From Deltaproteobacteria bacterium (GTDB lineage: Bacteria > Myxococcota_A > Polyangia > Haliangiales > Haliangiaceae): a stretch of 60,674 bases of DNA. The position numbers and the translations under genes were made by a program. Below, piece by piece: positions 51,086-57,605 of the stretch. Numbering within the stretch: position 1 is the first letter of the stretch; every line of letters begins with the position of its first letter. The stretch lies in the NCBI GenBank assembly GCA_021413675.1, contig JAIOQA010000020.1, positions 1-60,674 on the forward strand. Reading direction: 5' to 3'. A model generated the notes under the pieces. That model made no database searches. It worked only from the letters and a program-made list of their open reading frames with translations, and was not told where the DNA came from.

Positions 51086-51312
51086 GGCGCGGGCGCGACC
51101 TCGATCTGGGCCGCCTCGTTGCGCCGGATCGACAGCCGGCTGTTGCGGACCTCGATCTCGAGCGGATCGCCGAGCGGCGCGACATCGATGATCTGTACCG
51201 GTGTGCCGGGCACCAGACCCATCTCCATCAGGCGGCGGCGGAAGGCCCGGGAGCCGCCGATCGAGCGGATCACGACCGAGGTCTTCTTCTTGGTGTGAGC
51301 CAGATCGGGCAC
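51082..51312 (-). CDS. feoA: ferrous iron transport protein FeoA
   Basis: A 76-residue SH3-like protein that supports FeoB: 'AFRRRLMEMGLVPGTPVQII' then 'APLGDPLEIEVRNSRLSIRR' and 'NEAAQI' are classic FeoA segments. The start is taken as GTG 51312. An in-frame TTG at 51351 would add 13 residues but lies inside the Fur-like palindrome and makes the protein longer than usual. It is coupled to feoB by a 4-base overlap. Confidence 0.9.
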
Positions 51313-51334
51313 TGCGATCGAGACGCTAGCATTA

Positions 51335-51351
51335 TTGAAAATGGTTTTCAA
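51335..51351. promoter_or_regulatory. Fur-like box upstream of feoAB
   Basis: TTGAAAATGGTTTTCAA has perfect 7-base arms around TGG. Its inner 15 bases match the 7-1-7 Fur consensus TGATAATGATTATCA at 12 positions. It is 23 bases before the feoA GTG. Confidence 0.65.
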
Positions 51352-51672
51352 CTTCCGCCCGGAGCCGCGACACCATGCCGCGGCCGCGAGTGGCTCGTCG
51401 GTGGCAAGGGGCGCTGCCGACGCGAGGCCAGACGCCGGGAGTCTCGCCGCGGTTCTCGCGGGCGAGCCGGGGCCTGGCGGGTCTCATCCGGTCACGCCGG
51501 CGCGGCGCCGACTCCTCCCCTCGCTCGAGGGCGTGATTTCCAGCGCTTCGCACTCGCGTCGTCGGTGGGTTCGTCGAGGGCAGCGGGCCCGTCGAGGCGC
51601 GCGCGCCACCCGCGATACCCGAACTTCCGGAAGACGCTGGAGTTCGATAGACCGAAACTTCGATCATTCCGT
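51352..51672. other. intergenic stretch without a convincing gene
   Basis: Open frames are short or overlap on several strands with no family resemblance and weak third-position bias. Nothing specific was seen apart from the flanking Fur-like box and the promoter-like sequence that follows. Confidence 0.5.
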
Positions 51673-51701
51673 TTGACATCGAGACTGGTTGTTGTTATCT
51701 C
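51673..51701 (+). promoter_or_regulatory. sigma-70-type promoter of a small transcription unit
   Basis: A perfect -35 TTGACA (51673-51678), a 17-base spacer and TATCTC as a weaker -10 (51696-51701). It lies in an unusually AT-rich patch, about 30 bases before a small open frame with a good ribosome site. Confidence 0.45.
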
Positions 51702-51730
51702 GTACGTCACCTCGAATCTGGAGAACATCT

Positions 51731-51910
51731 GTGTCGACCTTCACCACCTCCCTTTGGCACGCGCGCGCAGCGGCCCTGACCGGCATCGGTCGAGGTCTGG
51801 ATGCGTCCGTGGTCCAGGGCCCAGGCGGGTGCGGTCGTCAGGGTTCGACGGAAAACTACAAGAGCTTCGCCAGCTTGGATGGCGAGGTCCCAGGAACGGT
51901 ACCAGCGTAG
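51731..51910 (+). CDS. possible small protein, 59 aa
   Basis: GTG 51731 has a GGAG ribosome site 7 bases upstream and the frame ends at TAG 51908-51910. The peptide begins 'STFTTSLWHARAAALTGIGR', has a Gly-rich middle with one Cys ('GPGGCGRQGS') and ends 'ENYKSFASLDGEVPGTVPA'. It matches no family known to me. Third-position GC is about 73 percent, lower than the neighbours, so coding is uncertain. It sits between a promoter-like sequence and a strong terminator, so even if not translated the region may be a roughly 265-base RNA. Confidence 0.4.
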   Translation: MSTFTTSLWHARAAALTGIGRGLDASVVQGPGGCGRQGSTENYKSFASLDGEVPGTVPA

Positions 51911-51940
51911 ACGCCTCGTGAGAGGTCGTTGACCGCGGCG

Positions 51941-51975
51941 GGCCACCTGGGAAACCAGGTGGCCCTTCTGCTTTT
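51941..51975 (+). terminator. strong intrinsic terminator
   Basis: GGCCACCTGG, GAAA loop, CCAGGTGGCC: a perfect 10-base stem with a stable tetraloop, followed by CTTCTGCTTTT. It can end transcription of the small unit that starts near 51708. Confidence 0.8.
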
Positions 51976-52522
51976 CGGCCTCGCTGGTTCTTCGGCCCCG
52001 TCGGCGCTCTCCTCCCACCACCCCAGCGATTCCCGATCTCGTGATCACGACTCCCGTGTTCGCGACAGGGAATCTCCATCTCCGATTCCGGTCCTCGGGT
52101 GCCCTGCACTCGACGCGGGATCCGTGCGACCTCGCGCCGTGCGCGGTCGCGCGCGCTCTTTGACAACCGAGAAGCGACGACACGCGCCGGCCGCCACGAG
52201 GCCGGCGCGCCCCACCGCCCAGCGCATCCATGTCGGATCGCCGGTGCAACCCCGGCGGGTGGGACCACGCGCGAGCCCCGCGACTGGCGGTTCTCGCGCC
52301 GAAGGAGGCCAGGAAGCGCCTCCACATGCGATCAGCGACGGTCCCCCCGCCGCCGCTGGTCGCTCCACAGGAACGGGTGCCGGCCGCCGGCCGCGCCGCG
52401 CCACGGATGACGACGGATCGATCGCGCGCACGCGAGGCCCCTCCCTCGCTGCGGCGCGACGTCCGATCGCCACCGGAGGCGCGGCGCGAGCCGGCGGCCG
52501 GCGCCCCTACCGCCAGCGCCGC
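51976..52522. other. intergenic stretch, no gene seen; one long hairpin
   Basis: No convincing protein or RNA gene. A perfect 10-base hairpin CGCGCCGGCC / GGCCGGCGCG with a 7-base loop lies at 52183-52209, just after a TTGACA hexamer (52160-52165) without a clear -10. Minus-strand frames here run into the antisense of the tRNA genes and look spurious. Confidence 0.5.
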
Positions 52523-52596
52523 GCAGATGAAGTGTTGAGGTGACACACCGGTCTGCCGTACCGGGATCACGGGTTCGATTCCCGTCTTCTGCTCCA
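52523..52596 (+). tRNA. tRNA-Gly (GCC)
   Basis: A 74-base cloverleaf: acceptor GCAGATG / CTTCTGC (one T-T mismatch), D stem GTGT / ACAC with GG in the loop, anticodon stem CCGGT / ACCGG with loop CTGCCGT (anticodon GCC), T arm ACGGG-TTCGATT-CCCGT, discriminator T and encoded CCA. Position 8 is A and position 14 is T, the reverse of the near-universal T8-A14. Confidence 0.8.
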
Positions 52597-52628
52597 CGCG
52601 ATTCGCCAGGGCGATCGCGAGTCTCTGT

Positions 52629-52702
52629 GCAGGTGAAGTGTTGTGGCGACACGCTGGGCTGCCAAGCCGGAATCACGGGTTCGATCCCCGTCACCTGCTC
52701 CA
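52629..52702 (+). tRNA. tRNA-Gly (GCC), second copy
   Basis: A 74-base cloverleaf: perfect acceptor GCAGGTG / CACCTGC, D arm GTGT-TGTGGCG-ACAC, anticodon loop CTGCCAA (GCC), T arm ACGGG-TTCGATC-CCCGT, discriminator T, encoded CCA. The anticodon stem has a G-G mismatch at 31-39. As in its neighbour, position 8 is A and position 14 is T. It starts 32 bases after the first tRNA. Confidence 0.8.
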
Positions 52703-52800
52703 GAACGCGACCGTTTTGGCCATCCGGGCCCACGGATCGCGCGCCGCCATCTCTCTCCCGATGGCGGCCGCGTGACCAGCGCAACTGGCTCATGCGACCG

Positions 52801-52847
52801 CGCCGTCGTACACCAATGGTAGAGTCACTTCATTGGTGTACCCGGCG
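52801..52847 (+). other. long hairpin upstream of the HNH gene, possible tRNA remnant
   Basis: GTACACCAATG (52808-52818) pairs perfectly with CATTGGTGTAC (52831-52841) around a 12-base loop, and CGCCG / CGGCG extend it outside a small bulge. There is no T-run. The loop GTAGAGTCACTT is reminiscent of a tRNA D-loop. It lies 46 bases before the HNH start and may be in its leader. Confidence 0.5.
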
Positions 52848-52892
52848 CGACATCTAACCCCCTAGAAACAGACTGGAAAGGAGCCTGCGAAC

Positions 52893-53435
52893 ATGGAGGG
52901 AGGTGCCACAGCCCGCACGTTGTTGCTGAACCAAGGCTACGAGCCGATCAAGGTCATCTCGTGGCAGCGCGCGATCTCGCTCTTGTTCCTCGGCAAGGTC
53001 GAGGTCATCGAGGAGTACGACCACGATCTGCGCTCGGTCAGCGTCGTCATCAAGATCCCGGCGGTCGTGCGCTTGCTGCGCTCGTTCCGTCGCCACGCCA
53101 AGCCGGTGAAGTTCTCGCGCGTCAACATCTACGCGCGCGACGGGTACCGCTGCCAGTACTGCGGTGACAAGGCCTCGATCAGCGAGCTGACGTACGACCA
53201 CGTCACCCCGCGGTCGCAGGGCGGCGTCACCGAGTGGACCAACATCGTGACCTGCTGCTACGAGTGCAACCGCAAGAAGGGCGGACGCACGCCGAAGCAG
53301 GCGGGCATGCAGCTCCTGTCGCAGCCGCACCAGCCCAACTGGGTGACCGCCGTGACCATCCGCATCAGCCTCAAGTCGGTGCCGGATGCGTGGCGGGACT
53401 ACCTCTACTGGACGGGTGAGCTGAACCAGGAGTAA
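52893..53435 (+). CDS. HNH endonuclease
   Basis: A 180-residue nuclease. The first 70 residues ('RTLLLNQGYEPIKVISWQRA', 'ISLLFLGKVEVIEEYD') are the conserved front part of a widespread stand-alone HNH family. The HNH core has a zinc knuckle C87-x2-C90 and C122-x2-C125, the catalytic D102-H103 in 'LTYDHVTPRSQGG', and N117 / N126 in 'TNIVTCCYECNRKKGG'. It probably nicks or cuts DNA; its biological role is not known. The GGAAAGGAG ribosome site 9 bases upstream is among the strongest in the window. A tandem hairpin array follows its stop codon. Confidence 0.93.
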   Translation: MEGGATARTLLLNQGYEPIKVISWQRAISLLFLGKVEVIEEYDHDLRSVSVVIKIPAVVRLLRSFRRHAKPVKFSRVNIYARDGYRCQYCGDKASISELTYDHVTPRSQGGVTEWTNIVTCCYECNRKKGGRTPKQAGMQLLSQPHQPNWVTAVTIRISLKSVPDAWRDYLYWTGELNQE

Positions 53436-53441
53436 CGGTCC

Positions 53442-53844
53442 GGGCGCGGCGCTCCGGCGCCGCCCACGCCGGTCCGCGCGCACATCGCGTGGACCACCCT
53501 CTCCGCGCGTCGATGGATCTCACCCATCGACCGACGCACGGGCCCGTGCTGCACACGGGCCCCCCTCTCCGCGCGTCGATGGATCTCACCCATCGACCGA
53601 TGCACGGGTCCGCGTGCGTGCGCGCGTCGGACCCTCCTTTCAGCGCGGCGACGGACCCCACCCGTCGACCCGACGCACGGGCTAGCTCGCCTCGGCGGCA
53701 GCCCTCCTTTTCCGCGCGCCGACGCCTCTCACCGTCGGCCGATGCACGGGCCGCGTGCTGGCGCGCGCGGCCCCCCTTTTCTCCCCGGCCGGAGCGCACC
53801 CGCGCTCCATCGCGATCGGTCGGGGTGTTGCCGGTGCATCCGGC
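53442..53844 (+). repeat. tandem array of about six two-hairpin units (66-74 bp each)
   Basis: Each unit has hairpin A, a linker close to CGAYGCACGGG and hairpin B, then a pyrimidine run such as CCCTCCTTTT. A arms: 53509-53531, 53575-53597, 53649-53667, 53718-53739, 53791-53808 (plus a worn copy at 53442-53465). B arms: 53471-53495, 53540-53562, 53606-53634, 53679-53704, 53748-53773, 53830-53844. Stems are kept while sequences change on both sides (GTCGATGG/CCATCGAC, CGACGG/CCGTCG, GCCGACG/CGTCGGC, GGAGCG/CGCTCC). Spacing is not a multiple of three, so a protein repeat is excluded. Confidence 0.8.
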
Positions 53845-53868
53845 TGGGTCGTCGCTTCCCGGTAAACC

Positions 53869-53897
53869 GCCCCCGCGCGCGGCCGCGGGGGCCTTTT
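53869..53897 (+). terminator. intrinsic terminator or attenuator before the 53915 gene
   Basis: GCCCCCGCG pairs with CGCGGGGGC around a 6-base loop, then C and TTTT. It ends 18 bases before the ATG and 6 before the GAGGAG ribosome site, a position that fits an attenuator at the end of the hairpin array. Confidence 0.7.
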
Positions 53898-53914
53898 CAC
53901 TCGAGGAGATCACC

Positions 53915-54379
53915 ATGCGCGTTCGCAAGGCCACCATCGCCGGCGTTGGCGTCGACCCCAACGTCCTCGCGCCACCCGCTCGCGCGGTCGACACCGGTGC
54001 GGCGATCCCGCAAGCGATCGCGTACGAGGTCACCTTCTCGCTCGCCGATCTGCGCGCCGACTTCTTCCGGGCCTACACCGAGTGGCTCGCCGACATGCGC
54101 GAGTACCCCGATCCCGATGACGAGCTCGAGGCGCAGCTGCGCGCGCTCCGCTGGCCGTCGCTCGGCGTGCTCGCGGAGGTCGACGCCGAGACCTTCGCGG
54201 TCGTGCTGCTCGCGATGGGCAAGGAGCTGCTCACCGATCTGGAGCACGGCCGTGATCCGTTCGTTCCGGTCCGGTGGACGCTGACGTCGGTCGACGAGGT
54301 CGAGCTGCACGGTCGCCGGATCGTGCTGCGCGGCACGGCGCTCGCGGTGCTGCCGCGGGCGACGGACTCGATCAACTGA
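53915..54379 (+). CDS. hypothetical protein downstream of the hairpin array
   Basis: A 154-residue soluble protein with no recognised family. It begins 'MRVRKATIAGVGVDPNVLAP', has an acidic helical middle ('SLADLRADFFRAYTEWLADM', 'YPDPDDELEAQLRALRWPSL') and ends in strands ('VRWTLTSVDEVELHGRRIVL'). ATG 53915 has a GAGGAG ribosome site; upstream in-frame codons belong to the repeat array and are rejected as coding. Expression should depend on read-through of the terminator at 53869. A dispersed repeat copy and a terminator follow its stop. Confidence 0.7.
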   Translation: MRVRKATIAGVGVDPNVLAPPARAVDTGAAIPQAIAYEVTFSLADLRADFFRAYTEWLADMREYPDPDDELEAQLRALRWPSLGVLAEVDAETFAVVLLAMGKELLTDLEHGRDPFVPVRWTLTSVDEVELHGRRIVLRGTALAVLPRATDSIN

Positions 54380-54453
54380 GCCGAGCGCAGCGAGGCGGCT
54401 CAGGGGCCGGACGAGATCGGGACCGTCGTCCTCGACGGGGCCGATCGATCGAA
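54380..54453 (+). repeat. dispersed intergenic repeat, copy 2
   Basis: This stretch matches 38596-38673. The 41 bases 54413-54453 differ from 38633-38673 at one position; the first part is more diverged and 4 bases shorter. It begins directly after the stop of the 53915 gene. A nested hairpin (GAGAGCC / GGCTCTC with GAGGC-GAA-GCCTC inside) follows at 54455-54486. Confidence 0.7.
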
Positions 54454-54510
54454 CGAGAGCCTGGAGGCGAAGCCTCACGGGCTCTCCGCGATGCTGTCAT
54501 CGATGCGGAT

Positions 54511-54545
54511 GCCCGATCGCCCTGGCGATCGGGCTTCGGCGTTTT
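54511..54545 (+). terminator. intrinsic terminator
   Basis: GCCCGATCGCC and GGCGATCGGGC form a perfect 11-base stem around two unpaired bases, followed by TTCGGCGTTTT. It can end transcription from the 53915 gene and the repeat array. Confidence 0.7.
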
Positions 54546-54564
54546 CGGCGCGTTCGCGCGGTGG

Positions 54565-55947
54565 TCAGTAGGTCCGCACGACCGCGGCCGGCGAGCTGGC
54601 GACCGTGGGCGCCGCGCCGTGCGTCGTGATCACGATCCGGCCCGCGCCACCGCCACCGCCGCCGCCGTTGTCGGCGGCGTTGCCGCCCGCGGTCGCGGCG
54701 GTCGCGGCGAACCCGCCGGTACCGCCGTCGCCGGTGCCGGGGCTCGACCCCGCCGTGCCGCCCGCGCTGCTCGTCGGGCCATCGCCGCCGTTACCGCCCG
54801 CGCCGCCCGGGAAGTGCGCGCCGCCGCCGCCGCCGCCGCCGTTGGCCGCGACGGTGCCGCTGCCGGTCACCATCGGCGCCTGCAGGTAGATCGATCCGCC
54901 CGAGCCGGCGCCTGCCGCCGCGGCGTAGTCGAGGGTGCAGGCCGCCCCCGCGCCGCCGCCGCCGCCGCCCGCGTTGATCGATCCACCGATCGCGATCGCG
55001 TTGCGCGCGTAGAGCTGGATCGCGCCGCCGCCGGCGCCCGCGGCTGCCTGCGCGCAGTTCGCGATCGTCGGTGGCGCGCCGCCGCCCGAGCCGCCGTACA
55101 GCACGGCGATCGTGCCATCGCCGTAGCCGGCGCCCGCGCCGCCGCCGGCGGCACCGCACATGCCCATCGCGTTGCAGCCGCCCGCGCCGCCGATGCCGCC
55201 GGTCGCGCCGTAGCCGCCACCGCCACCGCCGCTGTCGTTGCGCATGCCCTGGTGCACGCCGTTGCCGCCGTGACCCAGGCCCGCGCCGGGACCATCGCCG
55301 CCCGCGCCCGGGGTCTCGCGATGGCCGGCGGCGTCGAGGGAGCCGCTGATCGTGATCGTATCGCCGGCGACGATCACCAGCGGCCGCGTGCCGATCACCC
55401 GCACTGTCGCGGCCGCGCCGACGCTCAGGCTGCGCACGTGGAGCACCGCGACCTCGGGGCCGCCGACATCCTGCGGGCGCGCCTCGAAGGTGATGCCCGC
55501 GGGCGGGGACGCGCCGCCGATCGTCAGCGCGCTGGTGTCGATCGTCGCGTTCGCGTTCAGCGCGAGGTCCGCGGTGCCGCCGAACTCGTCGGCGGTCGCC
55601 AGGTGGACGACGTCCTCGATCAGGATCATCGCATCGGGCATCGCGTCGGGCATGGCATCCGGCATCGCGTCGACGGTGGCATCGGGCGGGCGCGCGTCGA
55701 CCGCGGCATCGACCGGGCGCGCGTCGACCGGGCGCGCGTCGATCGCCGGCGCGTCGGTCGTCGCGTCGGCGCGCGCGTCCTCCGCCGCATCGACGTCCGC
55801 GGCGTCGGCGCCGCCATCGATCATCGCGGCGTCGGTACGTGCGTCGACGGCGCCGGAGCCGAGCCCGCTCGCATCGAAGCTGCACCCGCCCAGCGCGAGC
55901 AGCACCGCGGCCATCCACCGTCCGCGGCCATGACTGGACAACATCAT
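54565..55947 (-). CDS. glycine-rich lipoprotein with Asp-Ala repeats
   Basis: A 460-residue lipoprotein, signal 'RWMAAVLLALGGC'. Residues 25-110 are an extreme Asp/Ala spacer with short repeats ('DARPVDARPVDA', 'PDAMPDAMPDAM'). A beta-rich part ('TIDTSALTIGGASPPAG', 'TVRVIGTRPLVIVAGDTITI') leads into a glycine-rich region of about 200 residues (many Gly-Gly-x and runs of Gly), ending 'GRIVITTHGAAP'. The order resembles a parallel beta-helix or Gly-rich surface protein. ATG 55947 is adjacent to a second ATG. Function unknown; a surface coat or adhesive role is possible. Confidence 0.8.
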   Translation of the reverse strand: MMLSSHGRGRWMAAVLLALGGCSFDASGLGSGAVDARTDAAMIDGGADAADVDAAEDARADATTDAPAIDARPVDARPVDAAVDARPPDATVDAMPDAMPDAMPDAMILIEDVVHLATADEFGGTADLALNANATIDTSALTIGGASPPAGITFEARPQDVGGPEVAVLHVRSLSVGAAATVRVIGTRPLVIVAGDTITISGSLDAAGHRETPGAGGDGPGAGLGHGGNGVHQGMRNDSGGGGGGYGATGGIGGAGGCNAMGMCGAAGGGAGAGYGDGTIAVLYGGSGGGAPPTIANCAQAAAGAGGGAIQLYARNAIAIGGSINAGGGGGGAGAACTLDYAAAAGAGSGGSIYLQAPMVTGSGTVAANGGGGGGGAHFPGGAGGNGGDGPTSSAGGTAGSSPGTGDGGTGGFAATAATAGGNAADNGGGGGGGAGRIVITTHGAAPTVASSPAAVVRTY

Positions 55948-56052
55948 GATGGCTCCATCGTACTGCGGCGGGCGGCGGAACGGCAGCGCGCTGATCCGCC
56001 TCGTGACGCGCGGCGTGTAGGTGCCTGCGCGCGCCCGTGCGAAGCTGCTGGG

Positions 56053-56529
56053 GTGTATCGGATCTGCTTCGTCTGCACCGGCAACATCTGTCGCTCGCCC
56101 ACCGCCGAGGGCGTGATGCGCGCGCTCGTCGGGGAGGCCGGCCTGGCCCATCGCCTCGAGCTCGACAGCGCCGGCACCAGCGGATGGCACGCCGGCGAGC
56201 TCCCCGACCCGCGGACCATCGCGACCGCCAGGCGCCGCGGCGTCGCGCTCACTCACCGCGCGCGGCAGCTGGTCGCGGCGGACATCGACCGGTTCGATCG
56301 GCTGCTCGCGATGGACGCCACCCACGTGCGCGGCATCGCGCCGATCGTCGGCAACCGCGGCGGCGACAAGATCGCGCTCCTGCGCGCGTTCGATCCCGAC
56401 GCGCCACCCGGCGCCGAGGTCGAGGACCCGTACTACGGCGGTCAGCGCGGCTTCGACGAGGTCTACGATCAGTGCGTCGCCGCGTGCCGCGGCCTGCTCG
56501 CGACCGTGCGCGCCGAGCGCGGCTGGTAG
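56053..56529 (+). CDS. low-molecular-weight protein tyrosine phosphatase
   Basis: A 158-residue cytoplasmic phosphatase. The active-site loop 'CTGNICRS' gives nucleophile Cys8 and Arg14 in C-x5-R-S. The general acid Asp is in 'DPYYGG' near residue 126. Length is normal for the family. It may act on bacterial tyrosine kinases of polysaccharide export or on arginine phosphate, as known for relatives. The start is GTG 56053, the position that gives the usual 'ICFVCTGN' N-terminus. It is divergent from the glycine-rich lipoprotein. Confidence 0.92.
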   Translation: MYRICFVCTGNICRSPTAEGVMRALVGEAGLAHRLELDSAGTSGWHAGELPDPRTIATARRRGVALTHRARQLVAADIDRFDRLLAMDATHVRGIAPIVGNRGGDKIALLRAFDPDAPPGAEVEDPYYGGQRGFDEVYDQCVAACRGLLATVRAERGW

Positions 56530-56641
56530 CGGTCACGCGCCGTGGCGCGGCGGATCGCCACTGACGTCACGCCCGTGTAAGGAATGCGCGCCGCCGAACG
56601 TCCGGCTTGCGGACGACGCGCGCGCGGTGGACGCTCGCCGC

Positions 56642-57595
56642 ATGCGGATCCTCGGCGCGATCGCGTGTCTGCTCCTCGCGATCCCGGCGGCGCACGCGGA
56701 CGACCGCGCGGCGGATCCGCAGGCGTGGCGCGTGGGCCTCGACGATCGCATCGCCGCGGATCTCGCCGCGGGCCGGCCGCTCGTGGTGCAGGTCCACGTG
56801 CCGCTCTGCGACAACGACATCATCGCGTGCGGCAACGCGCGGCTCGGCGATGGCGAGTCGCCCGACGACAACCTCTACTGGGGCACGACCGAGGGCACGC
56901 GCGGCTGGTTCGGGCGGCGCGGCGGTGGCTGGACCCAGGTGCTCCACACCGACGGCGCCGCGATCGACGAGCCCGACGTCCTCGACGTGCGGGTCTGGAC
57001 CCGCCGGATCGCCACGCCGCGCGCCTGGCGCGATCGCGGTGCGCCGGCGCGGTACCGCCTGTACGTCGTCGCGTTCGCGTGGCGGGGCGAGCGCATCGAT
57101 GCCGCGCTCGCGCGTTACGCCGCGGATCTCTCGGGCGCGGCCGGCCACGCGATCGCGCTGCCCGACGGCACGGCGATCGCGGCCGGTGGCGACGCGCAGG
57201 TCGTGGCGTATGTCGGTCACAACCGCTTCATGGATCTCGATCACTTCGCGTGGCCCGCGCCCGCCGATGCCCAGCCGCGCGGCGCGATCGCGATCGCGTG
57301 CCACACCGCGGTCTACCTGCAAGATCGCGCGGTCGGGCCGACCCGCGTGCCGCTCCTGTTCACGCGCGACTACCTGCTCGCGTCGAGCGCGGCGCTCGAG
57401 GGCGCGATCCTCGCGCTCGCGCAGGGCGGCGACTACGCCGCGATCCGCCGCGGCGGCGCGCAGGGCTACGCCACCGGTGGCCACAAGACGCTGCGCCACG
57501 TGTTCGGCGCGTTCACGAATCCCGCGGACCCGCGCTGGGGCACGCCGGGCTACGACGCGGCGATCAACGCGCATGCGCGCGGGCTCGCGCCGTAG
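56642..57595 (+). CDS. secreted hypothetical protein
   Basis: A 317-residue exported protein with signal 'ILGAIACLLLAIPAAHAD'. Conserved-looking segments include 'PLVVQVHVPLCDNDIIACGN', 'DDNLYWGTTEGTRGWFGRRG', 'VVAYVGHNRFMDLDHFAWP' and 'HVFGAFTNPADPRWGTPGYD'. The His/Asp-rich middle ('GHNRFMDLDH', 'ACHTAVYL') could be an active site, but I recognise no family. The start at 56642 gives the clean signal peptide; an in-frame ATG at 56627 is the alternative. Confidence 0.75.
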   Translation: MRILGAIACLLLAIPAAHADDRAADPQAWRVGLDDRIAADLAAGRPLVVQVHVPLCDNDIIACGNARLGDGESPDDNLYWGTTEGTRGWFGRRGGGWTQVLHTDGAAIDEPDVLDVRVWTRRIATPRAWRDRGAPARYRLYVVAFAWRGERIDAALARYAADLSGAAGHAIALPDGTAIAAGGDAQVVAYVGHNRFMDLDHFAWPAPADAQPRGAIAIACHTAVYLQDRAVGPTRVPLLFTRDYLLASSAALEGAILALAQGGDYAAIRRGGAQGYATGGHKTLRHVFGAFTNPADPRWGTPGYDAAINAHARGLAP

Positions 57596-57605
57596 CCGCG
57601 ATCGC

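Noticed and set aside
51840..51910. tmRNA, because of GGTTCGACGG and a GAAAACTAC tag-like stretch
   Set aside because: No tRNA-like acceptor ends pair around it, there is no CCA-type 3' end, and the peptide does not end like a degradation tag.
51707..52793. Minus-strand frames such as those with 'TGIEPVIP'
   Set aside because: These are the antisense of the two tRNA-Gly genes, a common false protein call.
53442..53844. CRISPR array
   Set aside because: Units are structured along their full length, have no unique spacers of even size, and no cas genes are present.
52893..53897. HEARO/omega-RNA with IscB-type nuclease
   Set aside because: The HNH protein is 180 residues with no RuvC part, and the structured array is downstream, whereas the known RNA lies upstream of IscB.
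53371..54033. Repeat-containing protein frames across the hairpin array on both strands
   Set aside because: Repeat spacing of 67, 66, 74, 69 and 73 bases breaks the frame between units, and conservation follows stems rather than codons.
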